Of a DNA stretch of 64,000 nucleotides, positions 46,601 through 61,300 are shown piece by piece (positions within the stretch are counted from its first letter, which is position 1; every line of letters starts with the position of its first letter). Under the pieces are notes generated by a model. That model was not told the origin of the DNA. It searched no databases and saw only the letters and a program-made list of their open reading frames with translations. The DNA comes from Emydura subglobosa (Eukaryota; Chordata; Testudines; Chelidae). The position numbers and the translations under genes were made by a program. The stretch is taken from assembly GCA_007922225.1 (NCBI GenBank), contig ML679966.1:34145383-34209382 (forward strand), read 5' to 3'.

Positions 46601-49600
46601 AACTCAGTTCCCAAAATGGAGGGAGTTAAGAGAAGAAGAATAAAACAGTTAAGGTAAATTCAAATTTCTAGTCACATAGCTGCAGCAGCTCTTGAAGCTG
46701 CAGAAAGAGGGGGACTTGGAATTGACTGAAATTGTCTCATTCAGCTTGTGTTGGGGTATTGCATTCTCCAAAGAGCGATTATATGTCCCATATGTACTGC
46801 AATGCCTAGTTGCACTAGGTAGGATAAGGTCGGAGCTTTAACTCTTGAATTTTCTTGTGGTTATAAGTCAGAACTATAAAGTTGTTTATGGAATTTTTCT
46901 TCTTAAAAAGTTAAGTAGAGATGAGTAACCTAAAACAGCTCATGTCGTGTAGAGGATTAACTATTATGCATGGTAACATGAAAAATTAAATGTTAATCTG
47001 GTAAATTAAATTCACCTTTGTGATTTTACTAAAATTATTATTTTTCATTCGTCAAGTAATTACTTTGCTTATTTTCAGGACTTCTCCCCACTAATTCAGG
47101 GCTTGGCTCTTTTTCTAAAATTGCATGTAAGTATAAACCACATATTAGTTCAACTTGCACTTCATGAACTAGATTCTGGTATCAATTAATCTAGCATTAA
47201 TCCAAAACAACTCCACTGAAGCCAGCTGAGTCATTCCAGATTTCTCAGTGAATTTTCTCTGGATTTATATTTGTATTGGTGTAATCTGAGATTAGAAGAT
47301 GGCCCTATATGACAATCTAATACTCACAAATTCATTATTCCTCTAGCATTAATAGCAAGACTGTCAAATTCATTTTTAGTCCTTTCATTTTTACTTCTGA
47401 ATAGTATAGTTAGAACCGCAATAGAAACGACTAAAAAATCTTTCAATATTATTTAAATCAGAAATAATTAAGTAATTAAAATTTATGCAGGTTGAGAGCT
47501 GAAGTCATCTCTAATTCTGATAAGTGGGATTGTTAAATCTACCACATCCTTTTACCCATGAATTGTGTAGAGAGCTATCAGATGAAAAGTGTCAGTCCTC
47601 CACACCTTCAATGTGCATGACCGGCATTGCAAAATTTCTGTATATAGCATTCATATAAAAACTTGCAAGATTCTAGAAGTTCTTGATAATTGTACTGTGG
47701 GACTTCAGGAGTCCAAGATGGTAAAACAGTGCAGAGCCTTTAAGAAATGATGGGAGACTGGTTTAAATTGGTTGCAGTAATAGTCTGCCAGCAGTAATTC
47801 TCTTAATGTGGTGAAAGTCATCTTTAAGAGACACTATAACTTAAAATCACACTACAATATGAATTTTTTACTTGATGTTATTACAAGTAATATTTAAGAG
47901 TATTATAACTGAATGAGATTAAAGTAATACAAATTTTCTATGTTTTCAGTTTACCTTCTGCATTTGACAATAGTTTATAGCTTCCCCTGTTATGTGGGGT
48001 CTTTTACATTGTAACATGGAAAAAAGAAACATTTACAATCACATTGCCTTTATTTCCTTTTTTTAAACCACAAACATTTGCAGACTTGCTTAGGTTTGTA
48101 CCTGAAATTACTAGCTGACAGGGTCCATTTCAATTTCTGGTCACTCTTTGGCTTATGTAACTTCACCGTTACTGAAAAGTTTACAGGTCCAACTATCTCA
48201 TATAACATTTTAACTATATATTCTTGCTTTAATGAAATCTGCCTTAAGAACTTTGCCACAGCATACCCACCCACCCTTCCTGATGTGAAGGTCATAATTC
48301 ACATCTCTCATTTGTACCATTCATGCTATCTTAATGTCTTTTCCCCCAGTCTCTGTGTATGAGCAATTAAAGGAAACCTGCAATTTTATGTGAAGGATTT
48401 TGAAATTTGTGTAATTGGAAATATAAATCAATGTTTTTAAAATGTCAGTAAAATAAAAAAGAATACATGGCAGTAAAACATGAAGTTATAATCTTGCTGT
48501 TTCTGCCCTAATAGATTCAGATCCTACTCCCATTGACTTCTTAATAGCAATAGGATCAAGCCCATAATATGTAATAAAGGAAGTACTGCTTCAGACACAT
48601 ACATGAATGAGTTGAAACTGTCAGGTGCTTAAAGCAAGTTCTTTTTTATTTTTTGTGAATTGAACAATACTACTACACATTCTTCTAATAAGTAATTGCT
48701 ACTTTGAAGGGACTTCTGCATATTTCTATCTTCTACATATTTCCAGTTCTGAGATGTATCCTTCCTGACCTGGTGCTACTGAGCTTTGGGAATCTTCAAG
48801 AAAAATAGAGCTAATTGGGACTGCACATGCACTATGTTTGAGCACAGAATTCTAGAAGTCAAAAGTTACAAACAATGTAGTCCCCAACTACCTCAGTTTG
48901 TTGCTTTCTGTGGCTGGTTGTGGGTATATAGACTTGCACTTTGTACTGAGAAAACTTTCCACCAAGAATATTTGATTGTTGTTTTGATTGTTTTTGCTTA
49001 GGTAATTTAATGTAGTTTCTGCAAAGTTAAAATCTGTGATGATCTCTGGCTTGGTTGTGGGACATGATGTCAAGGTCAGAGCTTAAAAGACCTGAGTTAA
49101 GTGGTGTATTTAATGTCCTCCTTGCAGGTTAAATGCACTGACTTGCTTTCTGATGTGCTTTGATGATAGGCTGGATCATAGTTCAGCTTGCTGGTCTTTT
49201 ATGTGTTAGTCCTAAAAGAACAGTACATTCTGTTCCAGACCTTCCTCTTGATAGAGGCCCAATGAACCATACTCTGTGTGATCTGTATGTGCCTACGGTA
49301 GCCCATCTGAAAATGCCAAGATCAGAGCAGGCTGCAAAAAGAACAGATTCCCAAAACGGGTGGCTAACACTGAAGTTAGATTTACCAACCAGTAACAAAC
49401 AGTTCTCCTGATTTTGGAGGTGGTGCAAGTCCTTGGTTTCAGCACACTTCTGTGTTTTGCACAGTGTACCTTCTTTGTTGCAGGGATCTGGTGAAGTCTT
49501 CTTTTGGATCGAGAGGATATACCTGAATCTTCTGTTCCAGAGCCCTCATTCTGGGGCTTTCCATGTCTCTCTTGGTAGTGTTTGGGAGAGGATAGAACGC

Positions 49601-52600
49601 TCACCCTAATGGCTCCCTGGACAATGGAGTTTTGGATTCCAGTGAGTTCACACACACTTCCTCTGGTGTCACTAATATTCTTCAAGACATACTAGGTGGT
49701 GTGTGATAGTATTATGTAGATTCCTTTCTTTTGTCCCCTGTTAATCCATGGATAATTTTTCTGTATTGGCAGGGACTTCCTTCAACTTTTTAATAAGCAA
49801 CCAAAGGAGATCAGACTGAGAAGCCTCTTCCTCTAATTTGCTCTCCAAAGAAGGGCAAGATGCAGTCACTACTTTGCAAAAGCAATTTCTAAAAACTATT
49901 TCCCTTTATCTATTGCAGTCTGTAAAGTCTGCAGAACTAGGCAAAAGAAACACCTGCATGTAAATCCCTTTCTTGGTTCCCCCACCAAGCAATTCTGGTC
50001 AGTGTCCTTTCAGGGTTCCAGGTTCCCTTTGCTGGGCTGCACTTCTCCAAATCATGGAATCTCTCACTTCTACAGAGTCAGTTTCCTTCAAGTTAGGCTA
50101 GTCCTGCAGTCAACAGGTACCCAGTCCCTTTTATTCCTTTTCTCTGCGACCCTCTTTGTTTTTAAAAGGCTGTACCAACACCTTATCTTTGTCCCCTGTC
50201 CTGGGGAAATTCCATTGCTTAGGAAAATCCTAGCACTTTGAGAAGGGAAGTTGGAGAAAACTGCTCTTACCCTTGGATGTATATATATACCTCCTATCTG
50301 ATTTCTATTCCTTATATCTGACGAAGTGGGTTACAGCCCACGAAAGCTTATGCCTGCAGAAATTAAATTTGTTAGTCTTTAAAGTGCTACAGGACTCTTG
50401 TTGTTTTTGCTTTTATCTAGGATGCAGTTACTCCTTTGTTCTGCCCAGGCAAGATCTTTTCAGGTGCTGATAATATTTAACTAACCTATTCCTAGGCAAA
50501 TGCCCCAGTGACAACCTGATGCCCCTTAGCACAGTAAAAGGCAGCTGTAAGACATAAGAGTAGAGACAGTTCGTAAATCAAACTGGAATTTCTAAGTTGT
50601 ATGTACATTTCCCAGATCATCACACATGTCTTCCAGAAAGGCGTTAAGTCTTGATTGAAGACATCGAGAGAGAGAATCCCTTACTTCCTTTGCCACCTTG
50701 TTCCAGTGATTAATCATTTAAAAATTAAAAAGTTAAAAATTTGTGCCTGATTTCTAAATTGGACTTCAACTTCCAGTCATTGATTCTTGCTATGTCATTC
50801 TCCTAGATGAAAAAGTTCTTTAGTACCTGATATTGTCTTCCTATAAAAGTACTTCTACACTGGAATCCAATCTCCTCTCAATCTTCTTGATAAACTAAAC
50901 AGATTGAACTCTGAGTCCCCCATTGTAAGATATTTTGTCTAATCCTTGAATAATACGTCTCTCTTCTTCATTCTCTACAATTTTTCAATGTCCATTTAAA
51001 AATGTGGGCACCAGAACTGGAAGCAGTATTCTAGTATCAGTCTTACTAATGCCATGTATAGAAGTAAAAATCACTTCCCTACTCCTGCTCACTACTCTGC
51101 TGTTTTATACATTCAAAGAACACTCTTGATAGAACATTCCACTGGGAGCTTATGTTCAGTTGCTTGTCCATTGTGACGCCTAAATCCTTTTTAGAGTCAC
51201 TGCTTTCCAAGATACATTCCCCCATTCTGTAGTTCCTAGTTCTGCATCCCTTGTTCCTAAATGCATAACTGCATTTGGTTGTACTAAAACGTTTTGTTTG
51301 AATGGCCCTATTTAATCAAACTATCCAGCTTGATCTGAATGACTGCCCTGTCTTTCTCGTTATTTACCATTCTGCCAGTTTTTGTGTCATCTGCAAATTT
51401 TATCAGCAGTGATTTTATATTTACTTCCAGATAATTGATGAGAAGATTTAACTGAGTTGGCTCTAAGTTCTGATCCCTGAATAACACCACTAGAAACTCC
51501 CCATTCTATGATGATTATCCATTGACAACTATTTTTTGAGATCTGTCAGTTAACCAGTTCTGAACTGATTTAATATGTTCTTTGAAGTATAGTTTTTCAA
51601 ATGTTGTATGATACTAAATCAAACGCTATACTCAAGTGCAAGTATATTACATCTAAGCATTTATCTTTATCACCCAAACTTGTAATCTCATCAAAGAAAT
51701 GAAATCAGGTTTGTTTGATAAGACCAGTCCAAAAAACAGTGTTGATTGGCATTAATTTTGCTTCTACCCTTTAATTCTGTATTGATTGAGTCCCGTATCA
51801 ACTTTTTTTTTTATTATTTTGCCCGGAATTGATGTCAGGCTTACTGACCTGTTGTTACCAGACCATCCCGTTTGCCCACTTTGCTAGTATTTTGTCAATA
51901 TTAGCTCTTCCAGTCTTCTGGAATTTCCCTAATATTCCAAAAAAATTTTAAAATAATCTCTCTAGGCCTCTGGTTCAAGCTACCTGGGCTGCTGATTGAA
52001 AAATGTTTAATCCCTAGTAGATGATGTTTAACATCCTCCTCAGTTGCTAATGGACTGAAAAATAGTTCTTCATCCTCATGTGATATTAGTATGCCATACT
52101 ATTACTTTACAGATACAGGACAGGAAAACAGGAATATTTATTTAACACTTCTGCCTTTTCTGCATCATTATTAACAATTTTATTGTCTCTATCTACTAAG
52201 GAGCCTGGACAATTGTTAGAATTTTTGTTCCTGACATACTTAAACTCAATCTAATTGTCTTTAGTCATTCCAACCAGGGTTTTTTCCCTGCTGTCTTTAG
52301 CTTCCTGTATCACTTATACTACACTTGATTACTTCTGATTTATATAGATTCCTATTTATTTCCTCTGTTTCCATTATTTAAGCTTTTTATTACTATTATG
52401 TCTAATTACTGCTTTCACATCCCTTTTTAACCAGGATGGGTTTGGCCTCTTTTGCGATTGTGGAATTGTGGCTTTTTGGACAGATGATAAAGCTAGAGAA
52501 TCATCTTCTCCCATTGATATCCTCATGACTAGTCATTGTGTGATGTCACAACACAGATATAGGCAATTTTAGGAGTTTTGATTTGGATGGCTAAGTCAGC

Positions 52601-55600
52601 AGTGCAGGAAATGACCACATTCCAAGACAAAACTCATTTCCATTAGTCCTACTGAAGGTGGGCTTCTTCATCCAGGAAGGCTTGCTGACTCTGGAATCAC
52701 CATGTGTTGTCAAGAGGACAATCCCTGGTTCTGGGTCCCACAGTATGGATGTCAATATGGTTTCTTGCATCTGACTTCTAATTCTCTTGTAGTTTCTGTG
52801 GATAGGACAAAGGTTAAGGGCTCTATGAATAGCAGCAGTATCTGGAAGCAGTTGGAGGCCACACAGTATGGTTCCAGTGGGCACCACTTTTCTGCCATGT
52901 TCCCAAAGTTCAGTGGCACATCCTATAAATGTGTACATTCCCAAAGAACTTCCGTTACTGGTAACTAGACTTTCTTTGCCTTAAAAGCAACTGTGAGTCT
53001 TCAGCAAATGAATGTATGAGAAATGATGTATATTTCCTCTATCACAAAATATGGTTACAATCCTGCTCCCATTAAAGTCAATAGCAAAACTTCCATTGAC
53101 TTCAGTGGGAGCAGGATTGGGCCATATAATAGCAGACTGAATTTTTTGCTGTGAAGCAGTGAAAACAACAGTGTTAATTGAGAACTAAGGCCTGGTCTAT
53201 ACTGTCTCCAGCGGTCAACAGGAGATACATGGACTTACTTATGTTGCTGTACCGTGGTGTCTTCACTGTGCTGCTTCGACAGGAGATGCCCTCTGGTTGA
53301 TGCAGCCTTATTCCTTTCGGGGTGGATTAATGGTGTCAACCGGAGAGTACTTCTGAGATGGATTGAGTGGGTCTCCAGAGCCCGCTCAATCAATCCTGCT
53401 GCATTGATCCCTGCAGCCCCCCGGTGTAGACATACCCTAAAATAATTTATGATTATGAAGATTTTAAATGGACAAAATCAACTTGAATGGATTTTAACAA
53501 CAGAAGGGACCATTGTGATAATTTAGTATGACTTCCTGGATGACAGGTCAAAGAACCTTAGTTAATAACTAATGTCTTCTTCACTAGCACCATGTAATTG
53601 TTCTAATTTGCTGCTCTGGTGGAGCTCAAGTGAATGCTGTTGTCAGTGCCTGAAAGAGAATGTTTATTAGTAGCAGCAGAGCTGTCACCGAGAAGGCAGC
53701 AGGAAAGAACATGCTCAGAGAGAGAAGAAAAAAAAAAAGAAGGAATGAGGGGTGTTTTGACATGTTTGGTGGTGGTCTTGGGCATGACCCAAATAACCTT
53801 CTGAACATTAGCACAAAAGTGGGAAAACTTGTAATTATTTTAAAATAATTTTTAATAAATACAGGCCATATTATTTAAAGGATGTTCTATGGGAAAACTG
53901 AGGGTTTTTTTTTTTAAGTCTGTTCTTAAAAAAAGGTAAGTTGTGTCCCTTTAATACACTGAGAGCTGTTTTGGAGGTTCACTTGTAATATATATTGAAA
54001 TACGAAAATTTGTCTTATTTTTGTTATTGTTCTTAAAACTCAAAAGTCAGGTAATGAAAAAGTAAAGACTGCGATGTTAATCAATTCCTCCATGTTCCAC
54101 GTAGATTGTATTTTATTGTATACACTTAAAATTGATATGCAATACATTTAAAAAGTGGGTGAAATAAAAATAACTTTAGATTTTTATTTGTGGATTTTTA
54201 GTGTTTAATATTAATAACTTTGTTCTGATTTACCTAGTTTTCTTTTAAAAGGGGTTGTGGAGAAGGAAAAATAAACACATATCCTTGACCACATATGAAG
54301 TGCTTGAGTGAACAGTTCCTTAACAAATATTAATTTAGCTAGGCAAGTTACTGAGGATTGTTTCCTTTAAGTTGTAGCCTGTCCCTTTTAAAAAAAAAAA
54401 AAAAAAAATTAAATGGAGTAAATAGACAGACACATTCTCTGCCTTAATGATTTATTGCCAGTCAGATTCTTTATTAAATTCAAAATGATATTCTTCACCT
54501 GTGAGGTAGGGCTGTTCGCAATACCTTTCTGTGAGTTTTTTGTTCCAATGTGGAACAATTTTATTTAATTTTGGAATTTTCTACATTTTTCAAATTTCCT
54601 ATGGAGAATCTGAAAATTTTGTTTTGAAAATTAAAGTCTTTCTGCATAGTCTGAATGAAATTGGTGGGGTTCTGTGAGCTACCCAGAACTCCAGCAGCCC
54701 AACTGGTGGGTTGTTTAAAAGCTGGAAGCTTTAGAGCAGTGGTTCCCACCTTTTCGAGTGTGCGGACCCCTTTTCAGCCTCCAAACATTTCGTGGACCAC
54801 CACATGCTATTAATTTTATTTGAAATTGTACATTTCCTTAGTGAGGATGTTGTTCTTTTTCTTTAGCGCGGACCCCTATAATAGTGTCGCAGACCACCAT
54901 GAGTCTGTAGACCACAGGTTGGGACTGCTCCCTTAAAGTCTTGGCTCCAAGGCTGCCAGGCTTACTGTTGTGCAACAGGGAACCCAAAGTGTTGAGAACC
55001 CTAGCTTGACACCCTCGGGAATCTTGGTCAGAGATCTTTCTGATTAAGTCATCCTTTGCTCCTCTCAGGTGCCATATGAAGTCATCGGATGCTTGTCTGT
55101 CAGACACTTAAATATGACTTTGGTCAGCTGTCACCTTACCCATTTAGTATCTTCTCTACAGAGGAGTACCAAAAAAATACTAAAGTTACTACCTTTTTTG
55201 TTCTTTAATTCAAAACTGAAGACTAACTTATTTTCATTTGACACTGTGACATTGTGTACTTCATTTTTAAATAACTACTTTTTTAATGAAGTATATTAAC
55301 ATTATGGTGCAGAATATGTGACAGTTGCTGTTTTCTTTACAAATAAGTTGCTGGTTTCTGTGCATATCTTGCTGGAAAGGTGTCTTACATGTCGGTCTGC
55401 AAAGAGAAATTTAAGAGATTGGAGAATTCCTCAATAGGAGAAAGTATACAACACAAGAACCCTCTTGGACATGCGTAAGATTTCAATTCTTTCACTTTCT
55501 TTCTTTAAATTGTTACAACCATTTTTCTCCTTAGGACAAAAAAAGTTTAAGAAGTTGATAGAAAGATCGGGGTTGCATTTGCATCATGCAGTGATCTTGA

Positions 55601-58290
55601 GAGCTGAATCTTTCTTTGCCGTCTAGCAACTTGTTACCTCCAGGAAACTCATATTCTTTGTTAATTCACAAAGGAGCGGCATCAACTGAAAATTATAGTT
55701 TGAGCTCCTCTATGTACAAGTGAGCATTTTGTAGAGTTGAGCTTTTGTAAGCAAAATGTACTAGGGTGTACACTAAGGCTTTGGTTTCCTGTGGAATTTA
55801 CTTATAATAATGACCTTACACAAGTTTTCTCTTGGTAGTTTAGAAAACAACTGAAATAAAATAAAACAACGAAAGTCCTGTGGCACCTTAAAGACTAACA
55901 AATAGTAGTTTAATAGGTAGATTAACTGGAAAAATAGTATTAATAGAATATCTTATAATGGAAGACTTAACAAAATTTGTGAGACAGTGCCAGACAAATT
56001 AAGAAAAAATGGATAAAAGTAATAATATACCTTGCATGGGAAAACAATACAATAGAAACACTGAAACAATTGAGATGCTTATAAGGTATGTCTGTGCTTC
56101 AAGCTGGAGGAGTGATTCCCAGTTTAAGGAGACATACTCATGCTGGCTCTCATCAAGGTCTAGTGCACTAAAAATAGATTGAAGCCATGGCTGCACAAGC
56201 CACGGGGCGGGAGCGGGAGGGGGTGAGGGAGGGAGGCCTGCAGGCTGGCTGCCTTCCGTAGGTACTTACCTAACATCGTATGGGCATGCACTCCGAGCAG
56301 CTAGACCCTTCTGCTGCTCACACTGCCATGCCTACATTATATTTGTGCGCTAGCTCAATTATGTCTCTTTGAACTGGGAATAACACTCCCAGCTTGAAGT
56401 GTAGACTTCACCGATAGACATGGTAATCGTATACCTATAGGATAGTCAAGAAGTATGTGTAAACAGAATAATAACTGAATTACATCCTCCCCACCTTTAG
56501 CTTTCCTTTTTCTAGTCTCCTGAGACTCTTCCATGCCCCCTTAAAACATTCTGCTTCCCTTCTTCTCGCCCCCCCCCCCCGCAAAAAAAAAAAAACAAAC
56601 AAACAAACAAGAGATGGGAGGCTAAGCAAATAATTTAATAGTGTAGAGGGCCATTAGAAGTATGTGCTTAAATCCATCAATATTCAGCAAAGCATGTAAA
56701 CGTATGCTACAGGGCCGTTTTAAGACCTTCGTAGGCCCTAGACACACTTGCCTTTGTAGGCCCTCTGACCAAAATAACTAATTTGATTTTAAGCTATTAA
56801 TAAATAGTTTTTAAAATAAAAATAAATTCTATATTAAATTTTTTTCGTAGGCCCTGAAAGTTTCGTAGGCCCTAGGGACTGTGCCTATTGTGCCTAATGG
56901 ATAATACGGCCCTGTATGCTTAACATTAAAGCATGTGCTTAAATGCTTTGCTGAATCAGGCCTAAGTTATGATAGTACACAGCTTTGTTTGCATGTAACC
57001 TGTTGAGGTAATCTTTTTTAAAATGCGCTTCTAATCATCATTCACCCTATTAATTTTGTGCCAGAAAACTAATTAAGCAGATTCATATAGGAGGGAGGAA
57101 CCTCAGATTTCTATTTCCTCGAGATAATTCTTTGCCACCAGGATAGCTACTGTGACTTTTTTTTGGTATTGATCAGTCATAGCAGCATCTAATGAAGGGG
57201 TTTAAGAAGTTGCATTTTAAGTTCTCAAACCACACTTCTTCCCCAAAACTTTCAAAAATAGCTACTATTAGATTCTTATGCCACCACTTGCTCGTACAGG
57301 CACACCCTGTTCTATTTATGTCTGATGTGTTTTGTCTGTGTCTGAACTGGCTTTTATTTATCTTATAAAGTTCTAAGCACATAGCCAGAACTCTGTCTAT
57401 AGTCTGTTTGTTTTTTTTTAAAAACAGATATGACTCAAGTTTCTCATGTGTGATCCTTTTTTCAAAGTGTGTATGTTTTGGGGCGGGGACATAAAGATCC
57501 TTTTGGGAAGTGTAAGCAGAATCTATCTTTTTTTTTCTTTTAAATTCAGTTAATACTTTAAATTTTTAAAAATTACTTTTATTAAAATCTTTAAGCAAGG
57601 AAATTTTATTCCTCAACTTATCATGTGCCACAACAAGCTTTTTAAATATTTCCAGTCTTAATATAAAATTATATTATTTTTCTAGATACGCTGCTCAAAA
57701 ATCAGAGTTCCCAAATTTGCCTTCTCAGTCATCTTTTGGATCTTCTCCAACAGCTGAAGCCCCACTTTCTTCCAGCTATTCAGATGAATATAGTTCAACA
57801 GATAGGTCACTCTCTAATTATGAACCAATTCCATTCAGTGCTTCCCTGAATGAATCCTCTCCAACTGGAATTACTGAACGTAATGCCTCAGGTATGGTTT
57901 TGTCTTAATAAAGTTTATAACTTCACAGTACATTATTTTTTGTCTCTGTCCTGGATGTTTGTCTTCATACATGAGAAGAATATGAAAGTAAAATTTCTTT
58001 TGTCATGATGATCTATACAATATATCCTCTTAGTTTGCTTGGATGTATACATTCTGTATATTCAAATTGCCTCATTTCACCACCTGTGCAAATATACAAT
58101 ATTTTGTACATCGCAGTTGTTTTGGATGCAGGAATGTGTTGAATTTCCAAAAAGAAAAGTATGTTGACACAAAGTGCAGCTATCTACAGAGAGGTTAGTT
58201 TTAAAGAGACAAATGTTAAAACAAACAAACTGTTATTTTAGGAAATTACAAGATTGAAAATTACAAGGTCCAATCTGTGTGGGAAATTAA

Positions 58291-58332
<42 letters not shown>

Positions 58333-61300
58333 ACACACAGGCCTTGTCTACATTGGCACTTACGCTGGCAAAACTTTTGTTGTTCAGGGGTGTGAAAAAA
58401 TGCACCCCCTGTGCAACATAAGTTTTGCTGGCATAAGCGCTTGTATAGCCGTGTTACGTCGACGGAAGACAGCTCTCCCATCGACATAATAAAATCACCT
58501 AAATGAGCAATGATAGTTACGTCGGTGGGAAAGCGTGTGCCGCCAACATAGTGCTGTCCACACAAGCACTTATGCCGACAAAACTTAGGTTGCTCAGGTG
58601 GGTGTGTCTTTTTCACACCTTTTGAGCATCAAAAGTTTTGCTGGCATAAGTGCTAGTGTAGACAAGGCCATATATCTCCATCTCCCACATGAAGTTTGGC
58701 CCCTGCAGGTTTACTTTTAACCTGTGCAACTCAGCAAAATGGCCGGGGACATAGAAGAGGGAGTTTTTCCTTTCATATATAGAAAAATGAACCTGTTCAC
58801 TAGTGCAATATCTCACATATATGCAGCTATCTATGACAATGCTAGTCAGCTTTTTATTTAAATTTTGACACTTCTATATGATGGAAGGATAATTATCCCC
58901 TTCCATTTCTCTAATTATTTAACCTTTGTGGATTTAATCATTGCACATATATTAGTCATTTAAATTTAAAACCTGTATATCAGCGGTTCTCAACCGGTGG
59001 TACGTACCATCGGTGGTACTTCGGAGAAGGCTGGGTGGTACGCGAGCCGTACTGCGCTGCTGAAACCACCGCCGGAAGTGCCCTCCCACCCACCCCTGCC
59101 AAACCCTGCCGCCAAAAAGGGGCAAACGGCGGAAGGGTTTTGGTGGAGGGCATTGTCGTGTCGTGTGTCGTCGTCCCCCCNNNNNNNNNNNNNNNNNNNN
59201 NNNNNNNNNNNNNNNNNNNNNNNNNNNNNNNNNNNNNNNNNNNNNNNNNNNNNNNNNNNNNNNNNNNNNNNNNNNNNNNNTTCCCCCGAGAAAAAAGGTT
59301 GAGAACCGCTGCTGTATATAAAATGAAGCTTTTTCAGGTTGATATATTACTGCCATCTGTAATGGGAATTGGTGAAAGTTTTGCTTCTCTGCTTCAGGAT
59401 TACAGATTCACCATTCAAGTTTTGCAAGGAAGTATTCTCTCAGGTCTTTCCCATTGCAGACATGCAGGACCACTTTTGCAATTTGCTTGTAAAGTATAAA
59501 TAAAATTGTCACCTGTTTTTGGTACATACGTTTACTTTGAGCCTTGAGTGTATGAGAGGAAGGACAGAGGGTGGCATCTAAAACTGCCATTGCTAGGAAA
59601 ATAAATAGAAGTTAAGTCTCAGACACCAAAACAAAGATGCTACTGGAAGAACTCCTGAGTTGTCCAACTCCAGTAGTGTACAGGGAGAGTTCAGGTTCTA
59701 CATTACTAGCTTTTGTTGGGAAAAAATTTGTTTGTTGAAATTGAGAGGAATATAAAATCTCAACTAAGCCAAAGCTGTTTCTGTTTCTACTAGCCTTTTT
59801 GGCCTATTGCTTTGTTGTTAGAGATGATACCTTAACTGTATAACGCCTTATTTTCATGCCATTGGACCAGGGTTTTTAAAATGTCCTAGGTTTGTGTTTT
59901 TAACCTTTCAAAATCTGAATGTATGATTCTGTTTTCTCCTGCAACACTGAGGACATCACTGAGCCTAAAATTTTCTGCAGCCTGCATGCTGCTTTAGGTG
60001 TTAATAATGTTCTTAGTTGTTGCAGGGGAGACGCAAGATTGTGAATTTAGGTCTTGGATGGTACCTAAAGAAAAATTATGATCTTTCATATATATGTTTT
60101 TAATGTACTTTGGATTATTAAATTTCCCCTTTACAGAACTAATTTTTTGCTAACAGATTTAGTGGCTGATATTTTAGACACATTTGAATTTGATCATAAT
60201 CTTGATGGTTCCTTAGACTGGAGCACCTGAAAACTGCAATTTTAACAGAATCCAGGAATTGATCTCTCCATGTGTGCTGAGTTTATACAATAATTGATAA
60301 TGTATGAAGAAAAAGATCCCAAAATGAAACCAAGTACAGAAGTGACATTCGGAGGAGGAAATGCTTGCAAAAGAGAACTTAGAGCTGGCAATTTACACAT
60401 ATTAGCATCATGCATAGGTTGATTCTAATTTTTGACTGTTTTTAATTAATTTAACTGGGTTTATAAAACTGGAGAGTATGGAATAACACAAAAGAGTAAC
60501 AAAATAAATATATAGTTAATCCAATATAGAGTTTTTCCAAATCCAGTTATCCCAATAAGTCTAAGCAACAACCTACCTGTTGGTAACAGCAGCATCTTAA
60601 GTATAAAACATCACATTCTATCAAAAATCCTGATAATCTCTACAGTGTATGTGCAGACTCAGAGTTTCTCCCGAAACAGACTAATACCTTGGTCTGTTGG
60701 AGGACCTGCTGTACATGCTTATGCTGTTTCTGAAGGGACTGCAAGCTTGTATGGAAATCATAGAGATTTATCTGGATTTCTGAAAAGTCTGATGTATAAA
60801 CTTAAAATAATTTTGGAATAAATTTGTCGTGTCATGCTTTCATCAAGTGACCAAAACATTTTTATCCACAAAATGTTAAACAGCTTAAATCTCTTTCTTG
60901 TAATTTAGCAATACTAGAATGAGAAAAACATAAATTAGTATCTTCCAGTACTTGTGTGTACACAGAGACTGACAGTTTGTCTACTTCAAGTATAAATAAG
61001 AAAAATTCAATGAAGTAAACTCAAAAATCAATCTTGATCTAGAAAGTAATAAAACTTGTTTGTCTCCATTTGTGTTTGTGATCTGATTTATAAAATTAGC
61101 TACTTTCTTGAGATTTACAAAGCTGACCACAAGGCGTCATCCAAAATTGTTAATAGTTCAGCCAAAAAAAACTTAAGAACATTTAATCGGGCCACAGAAG
61201 AACCATCATACCCTGAAATATTACTACTCTTTCCTTTATTAATTGTAACTCATAGTCTCATATATGTTGATCACTCACATAATTGCAGCCACTCATGATA

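Noticed and set aside
49293..49685. 130-codon minus-strand ORF as a gene
   Set aside because: It falls inside a repeat-like block, no motif is recognised, and it lies in an OCIAD1 intron.
52591..52944. 117-codon minus-strand ORF as a gene
   Set aside because: Probably the leader or non-coding part of a transposon. No domain.
58293..58339. CA repeat as regulatory element
   Set aside because: An ordinary microsatellite; nothing else supports a function.
58952..59499. ORFs of 101-154 codons crossing the N run
   Set aside because: They are open only because N codons are read as X. They sit in a MITE.
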